From the NCBI GenBank assembly GCA_964641715.1, contig CAZXMB010000091.1, forward strand, positions 1 to 12,299: 12,299 bases of DNA, read 5' to 3'. This DNA comes from CAZXMB01 sp964641715 (GTDB lineage Bacteria > Desulfobacterota > BSN033 > UBA1163). Position numbers and translations under genes: made by a program. The stretch's first letter is position 1, and the number at the start of each line of letters is the position of its first letter. The notes under the pieces are model-generated. The model saw nothing but the letters and a program-made list of their open reading frames with translations. It was not told the DNA's origin and ran no database searches. This document shows positions 1 through 7,300 of this stretch, one piece after another.

Positions 1-8
1 ACATCCTT

Positions 9-3000
9 TTAGGTTGAGCTTGGCAGAAGGACTTCTCCGGCCGTATCTCCGGTTTGCAACTCCCCTTCTGTATAACCTTCTACCCAGAGATCAAGCTTTT
101 TGTATCTGGAAACACCTGTGCCCGCAGGAATCAGCCTTCCCATGATGACGTTTTCCTTCAACCCCTTTAAATTATCGACCTTTCCGGCCACTGCGGCCTG
201 GGTCAGAACCTTGGTCGTCTCCTGGAAGGAAGCGGCAGAGATGAAACTGTCCGTAATCAGTGAGGCCTTCGTGATGCCCATAAACAGAGGTTCCGCAACG
301 GCCGGTTTCCCTCCCTCTTTTAAGACACGCTCATTCTCTTCCTCAAAGGCAAACTTTTCCACCTGATCATCCACCAGGAAATGGGTGTCGCCCACCTCTT
401 TGACTCTGACCCTTTTAAGCATCTGGCGGACAATCACCTCGATATGCTTATCGTTGATCTTCACTCCCTGAAGTTTATAAACCTCCTGGATCTCATCCAC
501 CAAATATCGGGCCAAGGCTTTGTCCCCCATCACTCTTAAGATATCATGGGGATTGGCCGGGCCATCCATCAATGCCTCTCCGGCCTTGACGAAATCCCCT
601 TCGTGGACGCTGACGTGTTTCCCTCTCGGAATGATATACTCCTTGGGTTCTCCCACCTCCGGCCGGATGATAACCTTTCTCTTCCCCTTCAGGTCTTTCC
701 CGAATTCAACGAGACCATCGATGTCGCTGATTAGGGCATATTCCTTTGGTCGCCTGGCTTCAAAAAGTTCGGCCACCCGGGGGAGACCCCCGGTGATATC
801 CTTCGTCTTGGTCGTTTCCCTTGAGATTTTGACGATCACATCTCCCGCCTCTACCATATCTCCCTCGGAGACGAAGATGTTCGCTCCCACGGGGAGGAGG
901 TATCGAGCCTGAGAGGCGGACCCCGGAAGGTTCATCGTTTTCCCCTTCTCATCCTTAATGGATATTCTCGGCCGCAGCTCTGCATCCTTCGATTCGATGA
1001 TCACTTTTCTTGAGAGGCCGGTAAACTCGTCCACTTGTTCTTGCATGGTGACCCCTTCGATGATATCTCCAAATTTGACGCGGCCAGAGACCTCGGTCAG
1101 AACAGGGATGGAATAAGGATCCCATTCTGCCAGCAACTCCCCCTCTTTCACTTTCTGTCCATCTTTCACCCTCAATTTGGCCCCATAGATCACGGAATAA
1201 CGCCGTCGCTCCCTCCCATTCTCATCCAGGACAGCAATCTCTCCGTTGCGATTCATTACGATCAGGTTCCCTTCCCGGTTTCTCACGGTCTTGAGATTGA
1301 GGAGCTTTACCTTTCCATCGATCCGGTTTTCCAGGGTCGTCTGCTCCGCCCTTCGGCTGGCGGTCCCGCCGATGTGGAAGGTCCTCATGGTCAGCTGAGT
1401 TCCGGGCTCACCGATGGACTGACCCGCAATGATTCCGATGGCTTCCCCCACATTGACGATCCGTCCCCGGGCTAAATCTCTCCCATAGCAAAGAGCACAG
1501 ACCCCTTGTTTCGATTTGCAGGTGAGCACGGAACGGATCTTCACCCGATCAATACCGACATCCTCGATCCGTTCGGCAAGGCTTTCATCGATCTCTTCAT
1601 TTCCCTTAACGATCACCTCACCGGTAAAGGGGTCCCGGATGTCTTCCAGTGCCACACGGCCCAGGATGCGTTCTTTCATTGACTCGATGATCTCCCCGCC
1701 TTCCATCAATGATTCCACTTCGATCCCATCCAGGGTCCCGCAATCCTTTTCGGCAATCACCACATCCTGAGATACATCCACCAGACGTCTCGTCAGATAT
1801 CCTGCATTGGCTGTCTTCAATGCCGTATCCGCCAAACCTTTTCGAGCACCATGGGTGGAGATGAAGTACTGCAAAACGGTAAGGCCTTCGCGAAAGTTTG
1901 CGGTAATGGGGGTCTCGATGATCTCTCCGGAGGGCTTGGCCATTAGTCCCCGCATCCCGGCCAGCTGTCTTACCTGTTGAGCACTTCCACGGGCCCCGGA
2001 GTCCGCCATCATATAGATGGGATTGAAGCTTTCGATCGCTCCTTTCTCCCCACCGGGCCCTTCAACCTGTTCGCTTCCCAGCTCTTTGAGCATCACATCC
2101 GCAATGTTTTCTGTCACCTCCGCCCAGATGTCGATGACCTTGTTGTATCGCTCCCCATCGGTGATCAGTCCATCAGTATATTGCTCCTGAACACTCTCGA
2201 TCTCCTCCTGGGCCTCCTTTAAAAGGCCCTCTTTGTTGGAAGGGATGAGCATGTTATCGATGGAGATCGAAAGCCCGGCCAGCGTTGCATAGCGATAGCC
2301 CAAAGCCTTCAGGCGGTCCGATAGTAGGACGGTCTTCTTGTCCCCGCAGAACCGATAGCAATGGTCGATCAGAGCGGCCAGTTCACCCTTCTTCATCACC
2401 TTATTGATCAGCGAGAATGGAATCTCATCAGGAAGGATCTCTCTGAGAAGGATCCGGCCCACGGTCGAATCCACAAGCTCCCCATCGATCCGGACCCTGA
2501 TCCGGGCATGGAGGTCAACCTCATTGGCATCATAAGCCACCCGGACCTCTTCAGGGTTCGAAAAGACTTTTCCCTCTCCCTTCACGAAAGGACGTTCCCT
2601 GGTCATATAATAGATCCCGAGGACGATATCCTGGGTTGGGACGATGATGGGCCTTCCATTGGCAGGAGAGAGGATATTATTGGTGGACATCATGAGGATC
2701 CTTGCCTCGGACTGTGCCTCTACTGAAAGGGGAACATGGACAGCCATTTGATCCCCATCGAAATCGGCATTGAAGGCGGCACAGACCAGGGGATGAAGCT
2801 GAATCGCCTTCCCCTCAATCAGGATAGGCTCGAAGGCCTGAATCCCGAGGCGGTGAAGGGTCGGGGCGCGGTTGAGAAGAACGGGATGCTCACGGATGAC
2901 TTCATCCAAAACATCCCAGACTTCGGGTCTCTCCTTCTCGATCATCTTCTTGGCACTCTTGATCGTGGTAGCCAACCCCTTGGCCTCCAGACGATGGTAG

Positions 3001-4142
3001 ATAAAGGGTTTGAAGAGTTCGAGGGCCATCTTTTTGGGAAGGCCGCACTGGTGGAGTTTCAGGTCAGGGCCAACGACAATGACGGAACGTCCGGAATAGT
3101 CCACCCGTTTTCCCAATAGGTTTTGACGGAAACGTCCCTGTTTTCCCCTGAGCATATCGCTTAACGACTTCAAAGCTTTCTTGTTGGCTCCCAAAATCGT
3201 CCTTCCCCTCTTCCCGTTATCAAACAGGGCATCCACCGCTTCCTGAAGCATTCGCTTCTCATTCCGGATAATGATCTCGGGGGCATTTAACTCCAGGAGC
3301 CTTTTGAGCCGGTTGTTTCTATTGATGACTCTCCGGTAAAGGTCGTTGAGGTCTGAGGTTGCAAAACGACCTCCATCGAGGGGAACGAGTGGCCTCAGAT
3401 CAGGTGGAATCACCGGGATCACTTCCAAGATCATCCACTCCGGTTTATTTCCGGACTCCAGGAACGATTCAATGATCTTTAGCCTTTTTGCCAGACGGCG
3501 TTTCTTGGCCTCGGAGGTGGTCTCTTTCATCTCCGTCCGGAGCTTTTTAGAAAGATCTTTCACATCCGTGCTTCTCAGCAGTTCTCGAATTGCCTCTGCC
3601 CCCTGGGAGACGATTAAATCGTCCCCATGCTTTTCTTTTGCCTCCCGGTATCTTTCCTCAGAAAGGATCTCCCCTCTCTTCAACGGAGTCCCTTTCCCGT
3701 CCAGGACCAGATAGGCCTCAAAGTAGAGAATCCTCTCTAACTCCCTGAGTGTCATATCTGCCAGGATGCCAATCTTGCTGGGAATGCTTTTGAGGAACCA
3801 GATATGGGCCACGGGAGTGGCCAACCGGATATGCCCCATCCTTTCCCTGCGCACCTTGGATTGGATGACCTCTACCCCGCACTTCTCACAAACAATTCCT
3901 CGGTGTTTCATCCGTTTATATTTCCCGCAATTGCATTCATAGTCCTTGGTGGGACCAAAGATCTTCGCACAGAAGAGACCATCCTTTTCCGGTTTAAAGG
4001 TCCGATAGTTGATCGTCTCCGGTTTCTTCACCTCCCCATGGGACCACGATTCGATCTTTTCCGGAGAGGCGATGGAGATACGGATGGCATTGTAATTGAT
4101 GGGGTTCTTCCCTTTCTCAAAGAATGATAGATAATCTTCCAA
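9..4142 (-). CDS. rpoC: DNA-directed RNA polymerase subunit beta' (RpoC), complete
   Basis: RpoC forms half of the RNA polymerase active-centre cleft and holds the catalytic magnesium. The 1377-residue product is close to the 1407 of E. coli and is collinear with it. Zinc site 1 is C70, C72, C85, C88; the catalytic loop NADFDGDQ places Asp at 460, 462 and 464; the bridge helix region starts at DSGARGSAQQVRQLAG (about 714-729); zinc site 2 is C801, C875, C882, C885; the trigger-loop region around GEPGTQLTMRTFHIGG (911-926) precedes an SI3-like insertion of about 190 residues, as in Proteobacteria. The start is TTG at 4142-4140, chosen because an AGGAGG lies six bases upstream and the N-terminus MEDYLSFFEKGKNP matches the family. 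It follows rpoB across a spacer containing the assembly gap. Only eight bases lie downstream, so the next gene is not visible. No missing catalytic residue was found. Identification is certain. Confidence 0.99.
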   Translation of the reverse strand: MEDYLSFFEKGKNPINYNAIRISIASPEKIESWSHGEVKKPETINYRTFKPEKDGLFCAKIFGPTKDYECNCGKYKRMKHRGIVCEKCGVEVIQSKVRRERMGHIRLATPVAHIWFLKSIPSKIGILADMTLRELERILYFEAYLVLDGKGTPLKRGEILSEERYREAKEKHGDDLIVSQGAEAIRELLRSTDVKDLSKKLRTEMKETTSEAKKRRLAKRLKIIESFLESGNKPEWMILEVIPVIPPDLRPLVPLDGGRFATSDLNDLYRRVINRNNRLKRLLELNAPEIIIRNEKRMLQEAVDALFDNGKRGRTILGANKKALKSLSDMLRGKQGRFRQNLLGKRVDYSGRSVIVVGPDLKLHQCGLPKKMALELFKPFIYHRLEAKGLATTIKSAKKMIEKERPEVWDVLDEVIREHPVLLNRAPTLHRLGIQAFEPILIEGKAIQLHPLVCAAFNADFDGDQMAVHVPLSVEAQSEARILMMSTNNILSPANGRPIIVPTQDIVLGIYYMTRERPFVKGEGKVFSNPEEVRVAYDANEVDLHARIRVRIDGELVDSTVGRILLREILPDEIPFSLINKVMKKGELAALIDHCYRFCGDKKTVLLSDRLKALGYRYATLAGLSISIDNMLIPSNKEGLLKEAQEEIESVQEQYTDGLITDGERYNKVIDIWAEVTENIADVMLKELGSEQVEGPGGEKGAIESFNPIYMMADSGARGSAQQVRQLAGMRGLMAKPSGEIIETPITANFREGLTVLQYFISTHGARKGLADTALKTANAGYLTRRLVDVSQDVVIAEKDCGTLDGIEVESLMEGGEIIESMKERILGRVALEDIRDPFTGEVIVKGNEEIDESLAERIEDVGIDRVKIRSVLTCKSKQGVCALCYGRDLARGRIVNVGEAIGIIAGQSIGEPGTQLTMRTFHIGGTASRRAEQTTLENRIDGKVKLLNLKTVRNREGNLIVMNRNGEIAVLDENGRERRRYSVIYGAKLRVKDGQKVKEGELLAEWDPYSIPVLTEVSGRVKFGDIIEGVTMQEQVDEFTGLSRKVIIESKDAELRPRISIKDEKGKTMNLPGSASQARYLLPVGANIFVSEGDMVEAGDVIVKISRETTKTKDITGGLPRVAELFEARRPKEYALISDIDGLVEFGKDLKGKRKVIIRPEVGEPKEYIIPRGKHVSVHEGDFVKAGEALMDGPANPHDILRVMGDKALARYLVDEIQEVYKLQGVKINDKHIEVIVRQMLKRVRVKEVGDTHFLVDDQVEKFAFEEENERVLKEGGKPAVAEPLFMGITKASLITDSFISAASFQETTKVLTQAAVAGKVDNLKGLKENVIMGRLIPAGTGVSRYKKLDLWVEGYTEGELQTGDTAGEVLLPSST

Positions 4143-4148
4143 GACCTT

Positions 4149-4154
4149 CCTCCT
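4149..4154 (-). promoter_or_regulatory. Shine-Dalgarno of rpoC (fixes the TTG start)
   Basis: On the minus strand AGGAGG lies six bases before the TTG at 4142-4140. It is the best ribosome binding site near the 5' end of this frame, and the downstream N-terminus matches family members, so TTG rather than an internal codon is taken as the start. Confidence 0.85.
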
Positions 4155-4158
4155 TAAC

Positions 4159-4176
4159 CCTGCCTATCCGGGCAGG
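4159..4176 (-). other. GC-rich hairpin just upstream of the rpoC ribosome binding site
   Basis: The minus strand carries CCTGCC, the six-base loop CGGATA, then GGCAGG: a perfect 6-bp stem ending four bases before the AGGAGG of rpoC. No U-tract follows, so it is not an intrinsic terminator. It may be a small dispersed palindrome, an RNA processing or stability element, or simply a spacer structure; the sequence does not decide. Confidence 0.5.
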
Positions 4177-4177
4177 C

Positions 4178-4195
4178 AATGTCAAATGTCAAATG
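4178..4195. repeat. Heptamer tandem repeat (AATGTCA, about 2.6 copies) running into the gap
   Basis: The plus strand reads AATGTCA AATGTCA AATG and is then cut off by the N run, so the true copy number is unknown. Short-period repeats of this kind can expand and break short-read assemblies, a plausible reason for the gap. A different heptamer duplication occurs in the rplJ-rplL spacer at 9294-9307. Confidence 0.7.
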
Positions 4196-4295
4196 NNNNN
4201 NNNNNNNNNNNNNNNNNNNNNNNNNNNNNNNNNNNNNNNNNNNNNNNNNNNNNNNNNNNNNNNNNNNNNNNNNNNNNNNNNNNNNNNNNNNNNNN
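4196..4295. other. Assembly gap, exactly 100 N, in the rpoB-rpoC spacer
   Basis: Positions 4196-4295 are all N. The round length is the conventional placeholder for a scaffold gap of unknown size, so the true rpoB-rpoC distance is not known. The bases flanking it are TCAAATG on the left and ATTTGA on the right, a 6-bp inverted match. Both neighbouring genes are complete, so the missing bases are probably non-coding spacer, but an inserted element cannot be excluded. Confidence 0.95.
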
Positions 4296-4312
4296 ATTTG
4301 AACTTTCTCAGT

Positions 4313-7300
4313 TTAAATTTCTTCCCGTTTTTCCTCCATCAATTCCGTATCCAGACAGAGGCTCTGCAATTCCTTTACCAAAACATTGAAGGATTCCGGG
4401 AGCCCGGGTTCCAGGGTGTGCTCTCCCTTGACAATGGCTTCGTAGACACGGGTCCTTCCGGCCACATCATCCGATTTTACCGTTAAAAACTCCTGAAGGG
4501 AATGGGCTGCCCCGTAAGCCTCCAGGGCCCATACCTCCATCTCACCCAACCGTTGACCTCCGAATTGGGCCTTCCCCCCAAGAGGCTGTTGGGTGACCAG
4601 GGAATAGGGGCCGATGGATCGGGCATGAATCTTATCATCAACCAGATGATGGAGTTTGAGCAGATACATGTAGCCCACCGTGACCTTATGATGGAAAGGG
4701 TCTCCTATCCTCCCGTCATAGAGGGTCGTTTGCCCGCTCACAGGAAGTCCGGCCTTCACCAGATGATCTTTGATCTCTTCTTCTGAGGCTCCATCAAAAA
4801 CAGGAACCGAGACATAGATTCCCTTCCCCAATTTTCTGGCCAATTCCACGACCTCCTCGTCCGGAGCCTGATCCAGATACTCATTCACCTCGCGAGAGGA
4901 ATAGATTTCCTTGATCCTTCTCCGAAGAATTTTGGGATTGAGACTCTTTTGGAGATATTCTCCGATCTTTGCACCCAACCCCTTGGCGGCCCATCCGAGA
5001 TGGGTCTCAAGGATCTGTCCCACGTTCATTCGTGAAGGAACGCCTAAAGGGTTGAGGACGATATCCACCGGTGTTCCGTCCTCGAGATAGGGCATATCCT
5101 CTTCGGGCAGGATCCGGGAGATGATCCCTTTGTTTCCATGACGGCCGGACATCTTATCCCCCACGGAAAGTTTCCGTTTCATGGCAATATAGACTTTGAC
5201 GGACTTAATCACCCCTGGGGCCAGTTCATCCCCCTTTTTCAATTTGGCCAACTTTTCGGAGAAGACACCCTTCACCACGTTGATCTGAAGCTCTGCACGA
5301 TCGAGAATTTTTTGGACTTCCGGGAGGATCCGTTTTCCTTCCAGGACGTCAATCTCTTTTAATCGGTCAAACGGTATTGCAAAAAGGTGCTCTTCCTTGA
5401 TCTTCTCCTTGGCCTCCAGGTAAATACGATTCTTCTTTGCATCAGCGATCTTCTCGGCAGCTCGTTTTCCGATCAGGTATTTTCCGATCTTTCTACGCGT
5501 GCTGTTCTGGATAATCCGGATTTCATCGGCCTGGTTTTTCAGCAACCGTGCCCTCTCCTGGTCCTCGATCGCCTTCATCCTCTCGTCCCTCTCCTGACCT
5601 TTCCGGGAGAAGACCTTTGCATCGATCACCACCCCTTCGATCCCGTGCTGGACTCGGAGGGAGGTGTCCCGGACATCCCCTGCCTTTTCTCCGAAGATGG
5701 CTCGCAGGAGCTTCTCCTCCGGGGAAAGCTGGGTCTCTCCTTTGGGAGTCACTTTGCCCACGAGGATATCCCCGGGCTTCACCTCTGCTCCAATGCGGAT
5801 GATGCCGCTCTCATCAAGGTCCTTCAATGCCTCCTCCCCTACATTCGGGATGTCGCAGGTGATTTCCTCCTTCCCCAGTTTGGTATCCCGCGCCACACAC
5901 TCCAATTCCTCAATATGGATCGAGGTATAGGTGTCTTCCTTTAATAACCTCTCGCTGATGAGAACGGAATCTTCGAAATTATACCCGCCCCAGGGCATGA
6001 AGGCCACGAGGACATTCCGTCCCAGGGCCAATTCTCCCATATCCGTGGCTGGCCCGTCGGCAATCACCTGCCCCTTTTTAACACGCTCCCCTGCATAGAC
6101 AATCGGCCTCTGGTTGATACAGGTATTTTGATTGGAGCGTTTATACTTGATCAGCGTATAGATATCGACTCCCGGGTCACTCTCCTTCTGTCCATCTTCA
6201 TCGGCACGGATGACAATTCTCGAGGCATCCACATCTTCAACCACTCCATCCCTCTTGGCCACGATGGTGACCCCGGAATCCCTGGCCACAATCCCTTCCA
6301 TCCCTGTGCCGATCAAAGGCGCATCGGTTTTCAGAAGAGGGACGGCCTGTCGCTGCATGTTGGAACCCATCAGGGCCCGGTTGGCATCGTCGTTTTCCAG
6401 AAAGGGGACGAGAGCGGTAGCGACACTCACCAACTGCTTTGGAGAGACGTCCATATAGCGGATCTCTTCAGGTTTGACCATCATGAATTCCCCGCCTCTC
6501 CGGGCGGAGACGAGAGGAATCGTAAATCTTCCCTCCTTGTCCAGGGGGGCATTGGCTTGAGCAATCGCAGGCTTCTGTCCCTCTATCTCCTCCTCTTCAT
6601 CGAGGGCGAAAAGGTACCGGATGCGATTGGTCACTTTTCCGTTAGCCACTTCACGATAAGGGGTCTCGATAAACCCATAGTCATTCACACGGGCATAGGT
6701 GCTGAGGGAGGTGATCAGCCCAATATTCGGACCCTCTGGAGTCTCGATGGGACAGATCCTGCCGTAATGGGTGGGGTGGACATCCCTGACTTCAAACCCC
6801 GCTCTCTCCCGGGTGAGTCCTCCCGGACCCAGTGCGGAGAGACGACGCTTATGGGTGATCTCCGAAAGGGGATTGGTCTGATCCATGAACTGGGAGAGTT
6901 GACTGGAGCCGAAGAACTCTTTGATCACTGCGGAGAGAGGCTTGGAGTTGATCAGGTCATGGGGCATCAGTGTCTCGATGTCCTGAAGGCTCATCCGCTC
7001 TTTGATCGCCCTCTCAATCCTGACCAGCCCGATATGATATTGATTTTCGAGTAACTCTCCGACGGTCCTCACCCGTCGGTTTCCGAGGTGGTCGATGTCG
7101 TCCACCGAACCCTGCCCATCCTTTAAACGGATCAGGTATTTCACCACCTCAAGGACATCCCTTCTCCTCAGGGTTGTCTTCTCATCCTCCAAAATCTTTC
7201 GAACCTTCCCCCGGACATCCTCCGTGATCGTCCCGTCCTTGAGGGAAGGCATCATCCCGATGGGGCGAAGAACCTTCGATGCCCTCTGGATCTCATCGGC

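Noticed and set aside
6828..6912. Rifampicin resistance from the Thr at the E. coli N518 position
   Set aside because: The main resistance positions (E. coli Q513, D516, H526, S531, I572) all have the sensitive residue, and Thr here is a natural variant as far as I remember in related groups.
6128..7054. Long plus-strand open frame of 308 codons opposite rpoB
   Set aside because: It is antisense to highly conserved rpoB sequence, has no recognisable family or ribosome binding site, and its composition is that of a complement shadow. The same applies to the other plus-strand frames, such as 5387-5944 and 520-912.
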